Source: Streptococcus sp. SN-1
Lineage (GTDB): Bacteria; Bacillota; Bacilli; Lactobacillales; Streptococcaceae
Direction: 5' to 3'
Assembly: GCF_041154385.1 (NCBI RefSeq)
Contig: NZ_AP028929.1
Coordinates: 1 to 64,000 of the forward strand
DNA length: 64,000 nt
Part shown: piece after piece, positions 5,926-17,358 of the stretch
How positions within the stretch are numbered: position 1 is the first letter of the stretch
Layout of the letters: every line of letters starts with the position of its first letter
Program-made: the position numbers and the translations under genes
The notes under the pieces: generated by a model
Seen by the model: only the letters and a program-made list of their open reading frames with translations
What the model was told of the DNA's origin: nothing
Database searches by the model: none

Positions 5926-8568
5926 ATGTTTAAAGAATGGAAAGCAATTTTTAAAAAACCAACCTTTATTATTGTCATGATAGGGATTTCTCTTATTCCA
6001 GCTCTGTACAATATCATATTTTTGTCCTCAATGTGGGATCCATATGGTCAATTGTCTGACTTACCTGTGGCAGTTGTCAATAATGATAAAGAGGCTTCCT
6101 ATAATGGTAATACTATGGCAATAGGAAAAGACATGGTGTCCAATTTAAAAGAAAATAAAACCTTGGATTTTCATTTTGTAGATGAAGAAGAAGGTAAGAA
6201 GGGTTTAGAAAATGGCGATTACTATATGGTAGTAACTTTACCAAGTGATTTATCTGAAAAAGCAGCTTCTATTTTAACGGATCATCCAGAGCAAATGCAA
6301 ATCGATTATCATACTTCAAGTGGTCATAGCTTTATTGCCAGCAAGATGAGTGATTCTGCTATGACACAATTAAAGCAGAATGTTTCTACCAATGTAACTG
6401 AGACCTATACTAAAGCTTTATTCAATAAAATGGTCGATTTAAAGGATGGCATGAGTCAAGCAGCTTCAGGTAGTGAAAAATTAACTGATGGAGCGAATCA
6501 GTTAGTGACAGGAAGTCAAACATTAACTACTAACCTACACTCTTTAGCAGATTCAAGTTTAACATTTTCAAATGGAACGGAGCAGTTTACTAAAGGATTA
6601 TCTGCTTATGTTTCTGGTGTTGAACAACTTCATCTTGGCTTAGGAAATTTTAATAGTGGTTTAGTTACATATACTGGTGCAGTGAGTCAATTAGATAGCA
6701 GATTAGGTCAATTATCTTCTAAAAGTCCTGAATTAGTAAGAGGAATCAATCAGTTATATACTGGTGTAGAATCCTATACTGGCGGTGTTTCTCAGCTTAA
6801 TGCTGGTCTTAATCAACTTTCATCTGGTGTTAGTGCTTATACAAACGGAGTGGGAAATCTTGCAACAGGTGCTAATCAGTTATCTAGTCAATCAGCTACA
6901 CTTCGAATGGGGGTGGGGCAATTAAGTGAAGGGATTCAACAACTTTCTAGCAAGTTAGATGCTTCGTCTGGGAAAAAAGATCAAATTAATCAATTATCTT
7001 CCGATCTAAATCAGTTAAATCAAGCTATTCAAAATATTGATGTTGAAGATACAAAACAATTAGATTCTGTTTTATCAAGTATAGCATCTCTTTCTAATCA
7101 AATTTTAGCAAGTGTTCAGTCTGAAAAAGCAACTACATTAGCCAATATTCAATCGACAGCAGCTTATCAATCTTTGACAAGTGATCAACAAGCTGAGATA
7201 AGAGCTTCTGTATCTCAAAATTCAACTGATAGTATTCAATCAGCACAGTCAATTGTAGCTTTAGTTAAAGGTTTACAGGGAAGTTTAGAAAACTTACAAA
7301 ATCAATCATCTAATCTTTCGATTTTAAAAAATCAAGCTAATCAAGTATTACCTATTGCTTCTACTTCTTTGACAAGATTGTCAAGTGGATTAACAGAGAT
7401 ACAAGGAGCTGTTACTAGCAAATTAGTTCCTGCCAGTCAGTCGATTACATCGAGGGTAAATGCATATACTGCAGGAGTTGATAAAGTTTCTCAGGGCGCA
7501 AGTCAACTAAGTGAAAAAAATGCCACCTTGACAAGTAGTTTGGATCAACTAGTTTCAGGCTCAACTACCTTGACACAAAAATCTTCTAACTTGACAGCAG
7601 GAGTTGGTCAATTAGTTGAAAAAACTCCAGAATTAGTGTCTGGTATTGAAAAATTATCAACTGGCTCTAACCAATTGAATCAAAAGAGTCAAGAATTGAT
7701 AGCAGGAGTTGATAAATTGCAGTTAGGATCGGGCCAATTAGCTGATAAATCCAGTCAGTTACTTTCAGGTGCGTCTAAATTAGAGAATGGAGCTAATAAA
7801 TTGGCAGATGGAGCTGGGAAACTAGCAGAAGGTGGAACAAAGTTAACTTCTGGCTTGGAAGGTTTACAGACAGGAGTTGCTTCTTTAGGACAAGGATTGA
7901 GTAATGCTAGTGATCAACTCAAGTCAGCATCAACAGAATCTAAAAATGCAGAGACTTTGTCAAATCCTCTCAGTCTCTCCAAAACTGACAATGACCAAGT
8001 TCCTGTAAATGGAATTGCAATGGCTCCTTATATGATATCAGTTGCTCTTTTTGTTGCAGCAATATCAACGAATATGATTTTTGCAAAGCTGCCTTCAGGA
8101 CGTCATCCAGAGAGCCGTTGGGCTTGGTTGAAATCTCGAGCTGAAATAAATGGTATTATAGCTGTTTTAGCAGGGATTTTGGTATATGGAGGAGTTCATC
8201 TTATTGGTTTAACTGCTAATCATGAGATGAGAACATTTATTCTCATTATCCTAACAAGTTTAGTATTCATGTCCATGGTGACCGCTTTAACAACATGGAA
8301 TAGCCGTATAGGAGCTTTCTTTTCTCTTATTTTGCTTTTATTACAGTTAGCATCAAGTGCAGGTACTTATCCACTTGCCTTGACAAATGATTTCTTTAGA
8401 GCTATTAATCCCTGGTTACCAATGAGTTATTCAGTTTCAGGATTACGACAAACAATCTCTATGACAGGAAATATTCATCACCAAGTTATTTTCCTTGCTG
8501 TGATATTAGTACTATTTATTGGTTTAGGTATGCTAGCCTATCAACCTAAGAAAATGGAAGGAGATTAA
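5926..8568 (+). CDS. YhgE/Pip-domain membrane protein
   Basis: An 880-residue protein of the YhgE/Pip family, related to ABC-2-type membrane domains; family members include phage-infection protein Pip and type VII-associated proteins, and the role here is not established. One membrane segment lies near the N-terminus (about 13-35) and about five near the C-terminus (about 700-875). Between them is a long extracytoplasmic region, residues 170-680, built of many heptad-like repeats of the pattern SGxxQL/TxGxxxL, probably a long coiled rod. The start is preceded by AAGGAG. Divergent from, and probably controlled by, the TetR gene. Followed by a bidirectional terminator. Confidence 0.9.
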   Translation: MFKEWKAIFKKPTFIIVMIGISLIPALYNIIFLSSMWDPYGQLSDLPVAVVNNDKEASYNGNTMAIGKDMVSNLKENKTLDFHFVDEEEGKKGLENGDYYMVVTLPSDLSEKAASILTDHPEQMQIDYHTSSGHSFIASKMSDSAMTQLKQNVSTNVTETYTKALFNKMVDLKDGMSQAASGSEKLTDGANQLVTGSQTLTTNLHSLADSSLTFSNGTEQFTKGLSAYVSGVEQLHLGLGNFNSGLVTYTGAVSQLDSRLGQLSSKSPELVRGINQLYTGVESYTGGVSQLNAGLNQLSSGVSAYTNGVGNLATGANQLSSQSATLRMGVGQLSEGIQQLSSKLDASSGKKDQINQLSSDLNQLNQAIQNIDVEDTKQLDSVLSSIASLSNQILASVQSEKATTLANIQSTAAYQSLTSDQQAEIRASVSQNSTDSIQSAQSIVALVKGLQGSLENLQNQSSNLSILKNQANQVLPIASTSLTRLSSGLTEIQGAVTSKLVPASQSITSRVNAYTAGVDKVSQGASQLSEKNATLTSSLDQLVSGSTTLTQKSSNLTAGVGQLVEKTPELVSGIEKLSTGSNQLNQKSQELIAGVDKLQLGSGQLADKSSQLLSGASKLENGANKLADGAGKLAEGGTKLTSGLEGLQTGVASLGQGLSNASDQLKSASTESKNAETLSNPLSLSKTDNDQVPVNGIAMAPYMISVALFVAAISTNMIFAKLPSGRHPESRWAWLKSRAEINGIIAVLAGILVYGGVHLIGLTANHEMRTFILIILTSLVFMSMVTALTTWNSRIGAFFSLILLLLQLASSAGTYPLALTNDFFRAINPWLPMSYSVSGLRQTISMTGNIHHQVIFLAVILVLFIGLGMLAYQPKKMEGD

Positions 8569-8598
8569 AAAAATCGACCGATTAACTGGTCGATTTTT
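8569..8598. terminator. Bidirectional terminator between the YhgE/Pip and YfhO-type genes
   Basis: An 11-bp perfect stem AAAAATCGACC/GGTCGATTTTT with an A-tract on one side and a T-tract on the other serves both converging genes. Confidence 0.9.
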
Positions 8599-11141
8599 TA
8601 TGCCTTAGATGACTTTCGTCTGTGATTATAGATTCCAAATAGTAAGAGAGAAGTAAAGGAACAGATTGCTCCAGTAATAAAACCATTGGGAATAAAGGAA
8701 AGTGTAATAGTTCCTTTCCCCTTAGGAACATCAACTTTCATAAAGCCAGTTTGAGCTTGTTTAATTTCTATTTTCTTATCATCTTGGTAGGCAGACCAAC
8801 CTTTGTCATAAGGAATGGTGAAGAAAATAGATGTATCTTGTTGGACTTCATATGTAGCAAAAACCTTGTTTTTAGAAGTTGATACTGTGACAGGTTGTTC
8901 TTTAATTTTTTGAATTGCCTCAGTTAAAGTTTGGGTATCTAAACGATAGAAGGTAGGAGATTCAAATGATACTTGTGAATTTCCAGGGAAACTAACATTG
9001 ATATTGAAAGTCTTTTTCTCTTTTGTATAGCCTAGATTAAAGAAGGAGAATGTATTATCAGCTGTAAAAGTTTTCTTTTCTCCATTTACAAGGATGTCAA
9101 CTTTCTTTTGTTTGTCATTAGAAAAGTGAAGGTTTGTGAAAGAAAGATAAACTTGGCTGTTTTCTGGAACTTCAATTTGATACTGGATTGCTGCATCCTC
9201 ATTTGAAGAACTTGTAACACTAATCAAATCATCAGTATTTTCAGTTTTTTCATAATGTATTGGAGAAAAATAATCAAAATTGACGTTAGCAAGTTGATTT
9301 AAAAACGATGCCTGATTATCCAAGGTATGTTCATTGAACTTGACATCATTGTAAACAGATTGACTAGCAAATGCAATCGGAAGAGAGTATTGATTTTCAT
9401 ATAGGGTAAGATTATCTTTTTGATATACATCTTGGAAACCATACTTATCAATAGGGTTTTCTGAGATATTATACTGGATGCCAAATAAACTATCAGCCAA
9501 AATACTATTATTGGCATAGCGGAGATTGAGATTAGTCCCAGAGGATTTAAACCCAAGTTTATCCAAAGTAGAGCTTGCTGAACGATTTCGAACAGATGAA
9601 AATTGAGATATTCCATTGTAGTTGAATTTCATACTGTCATTTCCTGTCTGAGTTTCTAGTTTCTCAGTACGAGTAAATTGGTTCCCAATATATGTTGAGA
9701 AAGATTCCATAGCTGGGATATATCGATTATAAGCACTTCGAGAAGCAAATCCCCATTCCTTAGCAATTCCGTCCATTTGAGATGAGGCATTTAAACTCAT
9801 TTCAACCATTATAAATAAAGAGATTAGAATGGCAAATAGATTTACAGAGATAAACTTTTTAATAACTACAAGGAGTAAAAGAGAATAGACAACTAAAAAT
9901 TCAAGAGTAAGCAGAATATTCAAATCTGTTAGAAAAGAATAATGCGATTTTAGATAGATGGTGGCTAAAAATCCTGTTACTACAAGAAAAAGGGAAACTA
10001 AAAAATTCCAGACTTTAATTTCTTTCAGACGCTTTAAGACTTCTGCTGCTGTGTAAATTAACAAGGTAGAGAAAATCCAAGCATAGCGATGTAAAAACAT
10101 ATTTGGAGTATGCATACCTTGCCAAAATAAATCAAGAGCTTCTATATAAAAGCTTGCAATTAGAAATGCAAAGAAAATTGCATAGATAAGTTTCACGTGA
10201 AACTTAATAGATTTCATCGTAAAAAATAAAATGGTTAAAATAAAGGGAAGCAGTCCAACAAAAATCATTGGGATAGCCCCATACTTTGTTGTATCAAATG
10301 AACCAATGAATTGCTTAGCAAAGAGATCAAGATACCAGCTACTTTCAGTTTGAAACTTTGTAACTTCAGTCAATTTTTCCCCATGTGTCTGTAAATCAAA
10401 CAGAGTAGGAAGAGTCAGAATCAAGCTAGCCATACCAGCTAAAAAGGAGGTGATTATGAAATCAAGAAAAGATGACTTTCGAGTTTTAAAGTCCCAAGAA
10501 ATTTGACAGATATACCAGAAGATAAGAAACAATGCTGTCATATAGCCAAAATAATAATTTTGAATAAACAAAATTGACAGGCTTGTAAAGTACAATAGGA
10601 ATTTCTTTTCAGTGATAAGTAGCTGTAAACCAGTTATAATTAAAGGAATTAAGATAAAAACATCTAGCCAGGTTTTTATCTCTAGTTGACTGACAGTAAA
10701 ACTCATCAGAGCATAGGAAGTAGATAAAGTTAGTTTTAAAGACTTAGGAATCGATTGAGATAATTTATTTAAACTAAAGTAAGTTGACAGTCCAATCAAT
10801 CCAAATTTTAAGAGAGTTGTCAGATAGACAGCATCTGGCATATTCGACAGATTAAAAAAATAAACTAGAGGTGAAAGAAAACTTCCCAAGTAATAACTAG
10901 ATAGGGCATAGAAATTTAATCCGAGGCCACTTGTAAAGGTGTAAAACAGACTACCATTTCCATGCAGGATATTTCGTAAAGTTACATCAAAAATAACGTA
11001 TTGATGAAACCCATCTCCTAATAGTGGAGATGTCTCGCTGTTCCAGTAGATACCTTGAGATAGATATACTCCTGTCATAATGATTACGGGAATGATGAAA
11101 GAAACAAAATAGGTCCAATATGTTTTAAAAAATAATTTCAT
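8598..11141 (-). CDS. YfhO-family multi-pass membrane protein
   Basis: An 847-residue integral membrane protein of the YfhO family. Bacillus YfhO is linked to glycosylation of lipoteichoic acid as a GT-C-like enzyme; a similar envelope role here is inference. About twelve hydrophobic segments fill residues 1-460, followed by a large extracytoplasmic domain (about 470-815) and a final membrane helix (about 820-840). The start at 11141 has GAGGTAAC upstream. It is the second of two minus-strand genes, but the ABC-F terminator separates them, so it is probably transcribed alone. Confidence 0.85.
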   Translation of the reverse strand: MKLFFKTYWTYFVSFIIPVIIMTGVYLSQGIYWNSETSPLLGDGFHQYVIFDVTLRNILHGNGSLFYTFTSGLGLNFYALSSYYLGSFLSPLVYFFNLSNMPDAVYLTTLLKFGLIGLSTYFSLNKLSQSIPKSLKLTLSTSYALMSFTVSQLEIKTWLDVFILIPLIITGLQLLITEKKFLLYFTSLSILFIQNYYFGYMTALFLIFWYICQISWDFKTRKSSFLDFIITSFLAGMASLILTLPTLFDLQTHGEKLTEVTKFQTESSWYLDLFAKQFIGSFDTTKYGAIPMIFVGLLPFILTILFFTMKSIKFHVKLIYAIFFAFLIASFYIEALDLFWQGMHTPNMFLHRYAWIFSTLLIYTAAEVLKRLKEIKVWNFLVSLFLVVTGFLATIYLKSHYSFLTDLNILLTLEFLVVYSLLLLVVIKKFISVNLFAILISLFIMVEMSLNASSQMDGIAKEWGFASRSAYNRYIPAMESFSTYIGNQFTRTEKLETQTGNDSMKFNYNGISQFSSVRNRSASSTLDKLGFKSSGTNLNLRYANNSILADSLFGIQYNISENPIDKYGFQDVYQKDNLTLYENQYSLPIAFASQSVYNDVKFNEHTLDNQASFLNQLANVNFDYFSPIHYEKTENTDDLISVTSSSNEDAAIQYQIEVPENSQVYLSFTNLHFSNDKQKKVDILVNGEKKTFTADNTFSFFNLGYTKEKKTFNINVSFPGNSQVSFESPTFYRLDTQTLTEAIQKIKEQPVTVSTSKNKVFATYEVQQDTSIFFTIPYDKGWSAYQDDKKIEIKQAQTGFMKVDVPKGKGTITLSFIPNGFITGAICSFTSLLLFGIYNHRRKSSKA

Positions 11142-11161
11142 GTTACCTCATAAAATGTTAG

Positions 11162-11192
11162 AAAACTCAGCTGGTTAATCCAACTGAGTTTT
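11162..11192 (-). terminator. Terminator of the ABC-F gene
   Basis: CTCAGCTGG/CCAACTGAG stem (one G-T pair) flanked by AAAA and TTTT, lying just after the ABC-F stop codon in its direction of transcription. Confidence 0.85.
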
Positions 11193-11199
11193 GAAGTTT

Positions 11200-12822
11200 T
11201 TAGTCTTTCCAAAGTTCTTTTACTTTTGCTTGTACTTCTGCATTTTCTAGGAATTCATCATAGGTTTCATCGATACGGTCAATGACGCCATTTTTGGACA
11301 AGACAATGATATGGTTAGCTAGAGTTTGAATAAACTCGTGGTCATGGCTGGCAAAGATGATTGATTCTTTAAAGTTTTTCAATCCATCATTCAAGCTTGA
11401 GATAGATTCCAAGTCCAAGTGATTGGTTGGGTCATCAAGTACAAGGACATTTGATTTCAAGAGCATGAGTTTTGAAAGCATGACACGAACTTTTTCTCCC
11501 CCTGACAAGACGTTTACAGGTTTGTTAACTTCATCTCCAGAGAAGAGCATACGGCCGAGGAAGCCACGTAGGAAAGTATTGTCATCTTCTTCTTTACTTG
11601 CGAATTGACGCAACCAGTCAAGGATTGACTCTCCTCCTGCAAAATCTGCCGAGTTATCTTTTGGCAAGTAAGAACGGCTAGTAGTTACTCCCCACTTGAC
11701 AGTTCCTTCATAGTCAATGTCCCCCATGATTGCACGAATTAATGCAGTCGTTTGGATGTCATTTTGTCCAATTAGCGCTGTCTTATCACCTGGACGCAAG
11801 ATAAAGCTGATATTATCTAAAATAGTCTCACCATCAATCTTTACAGTTAGATTTTCTACTGTCAAGAGATCATTACCAATCTCACGTTCCGCTTTAAAGT
11901 TGATAAATGGATATTTACGACTAGATGGTACAATTTCTTCAAGTTCAATCTTATCAAGCATTTTCTTACGTGATGTTGCTTGTCTTGATTTGGAAGCATT
12001 AGCAGAGAAACGAGCAACGAATTCTTGCAATTGTTTAATTTTTTCTTCTGCTTTAGCATTACGGTCTGCTAGCAATTTAGCAGCGAGTTCAGAAGATTCC
12101 TTCCAGAAGTCATAGTTTCCGACATAGAGTTTGATTTTTCCAAAGTCAAGGTCGGCCATGTGAGTACATACTTTGTTTAAGAAGTGACGGTCGTGGGATA
12201 CTACGATAACGGTGTTATCAAAATCAATTAAGAAGTCTTCTAACCAAGTAATCGATTGGATGTCTAAACCGTTGGTTGGCTCGTCCAATAGAAGCACATC
12301 TGGTTTACCAAACAGTGCTTTAGCAAGGAGAACTTTTACTTTTTCACCGTTGGCCAATTCGCTCATGTTTTGATAGTGCAATTCTTCTGGAATGTTTAGG
12401 TTTTGAAGTAGTTGAGAGGCTTCACTTTCTGCTTCCCAGCCCCCAAGCTCGGCAAACTCTCCTTCGAGTTCGGCAGCACGCACTCCATCCTCATCTGAGA
12501 AATCTTCCTTCATGTAGATAGCATCTTTCTCCTTCATGATGCTATAAAGTTTTTCATTTCCCATGATAACGACATCAATGGCACGTTCATCTTCATAGTC
12601 AAAGTGATTTTGACGAAGAACAGAGAGACGTTCATCTGGACCAAGAGAGATGTGACCAGTAGTAGGTTCGATATCTCCGGCTAAAATTTTTAAAAAGGTT
12701 GATTTTCCGGCACCATTAGCACCAATTAATCCATAAGTATTTCCTTCTGTAAATTTGATATTGACATCATCAAAAAGTTTGCGATCACTAAAACGTAGTG
12801 AAACATCAGATACTGTAAGCAA
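11200..12822 (-). CDS. ABC-F family ATPase (YkpA/YbiT-like)
   Basis: A soluble 540-residue protein with two ATP-binding cassettes and no membrane segments, typical of ABC-F translation factors that act at the ribosomal E site. Cassette 1 has Walker A GANGAGKST (34-42) and Walker B LLLDEPTNGLD, but a changed signature LANGEK. Cassette 2 has a normal signature LSGGEK, but a degenerate Walker A (GQNDIQTT, no Lys) and Asp in place of the catalytic Glu (LVLDDPTNHLD). One composite ATP site is therefore intact and the other degenerate. From memory this asymmetry is a YkpA-group trait. The linker between cassettes (about 235-300) is Lys/Glu-rich. Precise ribosomal role unknown. Confidence 0.92.
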   Translation of the reverse strand: MLTVSDVSLRFSDRKLFDDVNIKFTEGNTYGLIGANGAGKSTFLKILAGDIEPTTGHISLGPDERLSVLRQNHFDYEDERAIDVVIMGNEKLYSIMKEKDAIYMKEDFSDEDGVRAAELEGEFAELGGWEAESEASQLLQNLNIPEELHYQNMSELANGEKVKVLLAKALFGKPDVLLLDEPTNGLDIQSITWLEDFLIDFDNTVIVVSHDRHFLNKVCTHMADLDFGKIKLYVGNYDFWKESSELAAKLLADRNAKAEEKIKQLQEFVARFSANASKSRQATSRKKMLDKIELEEIVPSSRKYPFINFKAEREIGNDLLTVENLTVKIDGETILDNISFILRPGDKTALIGQNDIQTTALIRAIMGDIDYEGTVKWGVTTSRSYLPKDNSADFAGGESILDWLRQFASKEEDDNTFLRGFLGRMLFSGDEVNKPVNVLSGGEKVRVMLSKLMLLKSNVLVLDDPTNHLDLESISSLNDGLKNFKESIIFASHDHEFIQTLANHIIVLSKNGVIDRIDETYDEFLENAEVQAKVKELWKD

Positions 12823-12851
12823 TGTTTTTCTCCTATATGTGTAATATATTT

Positions 12852-12879
12852 ATTCTACTAGAAAATACGGAAATATTCA
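12852..12879 (-). promoter_or_regulatory. Probable promoter of the ABC-F gene
   Basis: On the minus strand TTGAAT (12879-12874), a 16-base spacer and TAGAAT (12857-12852) precede the start at 12822. Confidence 0.55.
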
Positions 12880-12896
12880 AATTTTTATCTGTCAAT

Positions 12897-12933
12897 TTTG
12901 TGTAAATTAAATTTACAGCACACTTTACACAAA
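12897..12933. promoter_or_regulatory. Nested palindromes with a GlnR/TnrA-like motif
   Basis: TGTAAATTAAATTTACA (12901-12917) is a perfect palindrome fitting TGTNA-N7-TNACA, the GlnR/TnrA consensus. Around it, TTTGTGTAAA (12897-12906) and TTTACACAAA (12924-12933) form a second perfect 10-base inverted repeat. It lies between divergent ABC-F and trpS, upstream of both promoters. Identity of the binding protein is inference. Confidence 0.45.
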
Positions 12934-13027
12934 TCCGTAAATAGCAAGGCTGATTTATTTTGATAAATTACAGTTATTTCATTAAAAAAATGCTATAATT
13001 GAAGGGACTATATCGAAGGAGAATAAA

Positions 13028-14053
13028 ATGACTAAACCCATTATTTTAACAGGAGACCGTCCAACAGGAAAATTGCATATTGGACATTATGTTGGAAGTC
13101 TCAAAAATCGAGTATTATTACAGGAAGAGGATAAGTATGATATGTTTGTGTTCTTGGCTGACCAACAAGCTTTGACAGATCATGCCAAGGATCCTCAAAC
13201 CATTGTAGAGTCTATTGGAAATGTGGCTTTGGATTATCTTGCAGTTGGATTGGATCCAAGTAAATCGACAATCTTTATTCAAAGCCAGATTCCAGAGTTG
13301 GCTGAGTTGTCTATGTATTATATGAATCTAGTTTCATTAGCTCGTTTGGAACGAAATCCGACAGTAAAAACAGAGATTGCTCAGAAAGGCTTTGGAGAAA
13401 GTATTCCGACAGGATTTTTGGTCTATCCAATAGCTCAAGCAGCTGACATCACAGCTTTCAAGGCTAATTATGTTCCTGTTGGGACAGATCAGAAACCAAT
13501 GATTGAGCAAACTCGTGAAATTGTTCGTTCGTTTAACAATGCATATAACTGTGATGTCTTGGTAGAGCCAGAAGGTATTTATCCAGAAAATGAGAGAGCA
13601 GGGCGTTTGCCTGGTTTAGATGGAAATGCTAAAATGTCTAAATCACTCAATAATGGTATTTATTTAGCTGATGATGCGGATACTTTGCGTAAAAAAGTAA
13701 TGAGTATGTATACAGATCCAGATCATATCCGCGTTGAGGATCCAGGTAAAATTGAAGGAAATATGGTTTTCCATTATCTAGATGTTTTTGGTCGTCCAGA
13801 AGATGCTCAAGAAATTGCTGACATGAAAGAACATTATCAACGAGGTGGTCTTGGTGATGTGAAGACCAAGCGTTATCTACTTGAAATATTAGAACGTGAA
13901 CTGGGTCCTATTCGTGAGCGCCGTATTGAATTTGCTAAGGATATGGGGGAAGTTTATAATATGCTTCAAAAAGGTAGTCAACATGCACGAGAAGTTGCAG
14001 GAAAAACATTATCTGAAGTCAAGGGAGCAATGGGGCTTCAATATTTTAATTAA
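13028..14053 (+). CDS. trpS: Tryptophan--tRNA ligase
   Basis: A class I aminoacyl-tRNA synthetase charging tRNA-Trp with tryptophan. The 341-residue protein has the HIGH-type motif in GKLHIGHY (residues 14-21) and the KMSKS motif in AKMSKSLNN (about 196-204), the usual layout of a bacterial TrpRS. The gene has GAAGGAG before its ATG and a TATAAT -10 at 12994-12999 with a poor -35. The leader is only about 20-30 bases long, so there is no room for a T-box. Transcribed alone and followed by a hairpin terminator at 14068-14103. Confidence 0.97.
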   Translation: MTKPIILTGDRPTGKLHIGHYVGSLKNRVLLQEEDKYDMFVFLADQQALTDHAKDPQTIVESIGNVALDYLAVGLDPSKSTIFIQSQIPELAELSMYYMNLVSLARLERNPTVKTEIAQKGFGESIPTGFLVYPIAQAADITAFKANYVPVGTDQKPMIEQTREIVRSFNNAYNCDVLVEPEGIYPENERAGRLPGLDGNAKMSKSLNNGIYLADDADTLRKKVMSMYTDPDHIRVEDPGKIEGNMVFHYLDVFGRPEDAQEIADMKEHYQRGGLGDVKTKRYLLEILERELGPIRERRIEFAKDMGEVYNMLQKGSQHAREVAGKTLSEVKGAMGLQYFN

Positions 14054-14067
14054 TTTTATATTATAAG

Positions 14068-14103
14068 AAACTATCATTTTCTCAATATTAGAAAAGATAG
14101 TTT
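14068..14103 (+). terminator. Terminator of trpS
   Basis: AAACTATC-A-TTTTCT pairs with AGAAAA-GATAGTTT around the loop CAATATT, followed by a T-rich tract. Confidence 0.8.
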
Positions 14104-14121
14104 TTATTTATCCTGTAATAT

Positions 14122-15682
<1,561 letters not shown>

Positions 15683-15689
15683 AAGAAAT

Positions 15690-15722
15690 GAAAAGAACTC
15701 CCGTGAAAACAGGAGTTCTTTT
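15690..15722. terminator. Terminator between guaB and recF
   Basis: AAAAGAACTCC/GGAGTTCTTTT around a 10-base loop, with A- and T-tracts on either side, so it can serve both convergent genes. Confidence 0.88.
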
Positions 15723-15737
15723 ACGATAGTGTCAATT

Positions 15738-16829
15738 TTAATTTACAGTAACTTTACCATCCTGAATGGTGAAGTTACTTAGATTTTCTGGTAGATTTTG
15801 AAGATGATCTAAGCTTGTTGTTGTAATAAAGGTTTGGATTGACCGAGAAATCGTTTCTAATAATTTTAACTGTCTAGTGTTGTCAAGTTCACTCATAACA
15901 TCGTCAAGCAATAATATCGGAGATTCTGTAGTAATACTTTCCATTAACTCGATTTCTGCTAATTTTATCGAGAGTACGAGACTACGATGTTGGCCTTGAC
16001 TTCCAAAACTAGCATCCATTCTATTTATATAAAAAGAAATGTCATCCCGATGAGGACCAACACCAGTGTTCTTTTTAAATAAATCTCTGGACCTACTTTT
16101 TTCTAAAGCAATTTTGAAAGATTCTGATAAGTCTTCTTTGTCAGTTATCTTTACAGAAGATTGATAGGATATTGACAGCTCTTCAATCTGATTAGAGAGT
16201 TCAAAATGTTTCTTACGGCCAAAATGTTCTAGTTTTTTTATGAAATCTAAGCGGTGATTCATTACACGACATCCATAATCGACTAGCTGATCATCTAGTA
16301 CTGAAAGGAAGGTTTCATCTATTTTTTGAGCTGATTTTAGATAAGTGTTTCTTTGCTTAAGAATATGGTTATAATTGGTTAAATCTGATAAATAGATTGG
16401 CTTGATTTGTCCAAGTTCCATATCAATGAATTTTCGTCGAACCGAAGGTGCTCCTTTAATTAGTTGTAAATCTTCAGGAGCAAATAAGACAACATTCATG
16501 TGTCCTACATAATCTGAAAGGCGTGCCTGTTTTAAGTGATTAACTTTTGTCACACGCCCTTTTTGTGTTAGTTCAATTTCGAGAGGAATAGATCCCGTTT
16601 TTTTCTGAACAAGACCTGAAAGATGAAGTTGTTCCTCATCAAAATGAATGAGATTTTTATCTGTTCGAGTTCGATGGCTACGTGTTAAGGCTAAAAAATA
16701 GATAGCCTCTAACATATTTGTTTTACCTTGTGCATTGCGTCCTAAAAAGATATTTAATTTAGGATTAAAGTCTATTTTCGTCTCTTTGTAGTTACGAAAA
16801 GTTTTAAGAGATAGGTGTTGTAGCCACAT
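15738..16829 (-). CDS. recF: DNA replication and repair protein RecF
   Basis: RecF is an SMC-like ATPase that, with RecO and RecR, helps load RecA at gapped DNA. The 363-residue protein has the RecF start [13 protein letters not shown], Walker [14 protein letters not shown] (about 34-46), the ABC-type signature region [13 protein letters not shown] and Walker [13 protein letters not shown]. In many bacteria recF sits beside dnaN; here it lies with the S4-domain gene away from dnaA, a common streptococcal layout. It starts 2 bases after the S4 gene ends, so the two form an operon. Confidence 0.96.
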   Translation of the reverse strand: MWLQHLSLKTFRNYKETKIDFNPKLNIFLGRNAQGKTNMLEAIYFLALTRSHRTRTDKNLIHFDEEQLHLSGLVQKKTGSIPLEIELTQKGRVTKVNHLKQARLSDYVGHMNVVLFAPEDLQLIKGAPSVRRKFIDMELGQIKPIYLSDLTNYNHILKQRNTYLKSAQKIDETFLSVLDDQLVDYGCRVMNHRLDFIKKLEHFGRKKHFELSNQIEELSISYQSSVKITDKEDLSESFKIALEKSRSRDLFKKNTGVGPHRDDISFYINRMDASFGSQGQHRSLVLSIKLAEIELMESITTESPILLLDDVMSELDNTRQLKLLETISRSIQTFITTTSLDHLQNLPENLSNFTIQDGKVTVN

Positions 16830-16831
16830 GA

Positions 16832-17200
16832 TTATCTACCAGGGAATCGCGGAGCTTGTTTGCTTTTGGGTGATGAAGTAGGTTTTGATTTGTCTTTTTT
16901 TACTCCTTTATTCATCTCCTTAACAAGTTTAGCGATTCGTTCTTTTTCAACTTTATCAGCTTGGTATTCATCTTGTTCTTCAGAAGTAGGTTGTGTCAAC
17001 AAGATGTCAATATTCATGTCAGGGATGTCAACTTTATCACCAATACGAAGTTTTTTACCACGACGACTCTCTAATTCCCCATTAAAGTAAACAGAATGTT
17101 CAGAGAGAAAGGATTTAATAGCTCCTCCGCTATGTGTAATTCCAAGTTCTTTGAGTAGTGCTTGGAGGGTAATAAATTCTTCAAATAATTTGTATTCCAT
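16832..17200 (-). CDS. yaaA: S4-domain RNA-binding protein YaaA
   Basis: A 122-residue protein with an N-terminal S4-like RNA-binding fold (about residues 10-65: [23 protein letters not shown] is split across helix and turn) and a basic, lysine-rich C-terminal tail (about 85-122). Family members occur directly upstream of recF across Firmicutes; the biochemical role is not settled, though S4 proteins bind structured RNA. The start at 17200 has GAGGTG upstream. It leads the yaaA-recF operon. Confidence 0.85.
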   Translation of the reverse strand: MEYKLFEEFITLQALLKELGITHSGGAIKSFLSEHSVYFNGELESRRGKKLRIGDKVDIPDMNIDILLTQPTSEEQDEYQADKVEKERIAKLVKEMNKGVKKDKSKPTSSPKSKQAPRFPGR

Positions 17201-17358
17201 AATTCACCTCAATATTTGGTATTATACCATATTTTCCTAAAAATAGTGAGAGAAATAGGGAGAAATGTAAGCGATTTTTATTTCAAAAGTGTTACAGAGA
17301 ACAAGAAAATTTCAGGTTTTCGTGATATAATAGAAGTCTGTATATAAGGAGGTAAATC

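Noticed and set aside
9299..9616. 105-codon minus-strand ORF within the YfhO-type gene
   Set aside because: Shifted frame of the long conserved-length YfhO gene, without RBS.
12830..13027. T-box leader for trpS
   Set aside because: The -10 at 12994 leaves only about 25 bases of leader, too short for a T-box, and no NGGTGGNA motif is seen in it.
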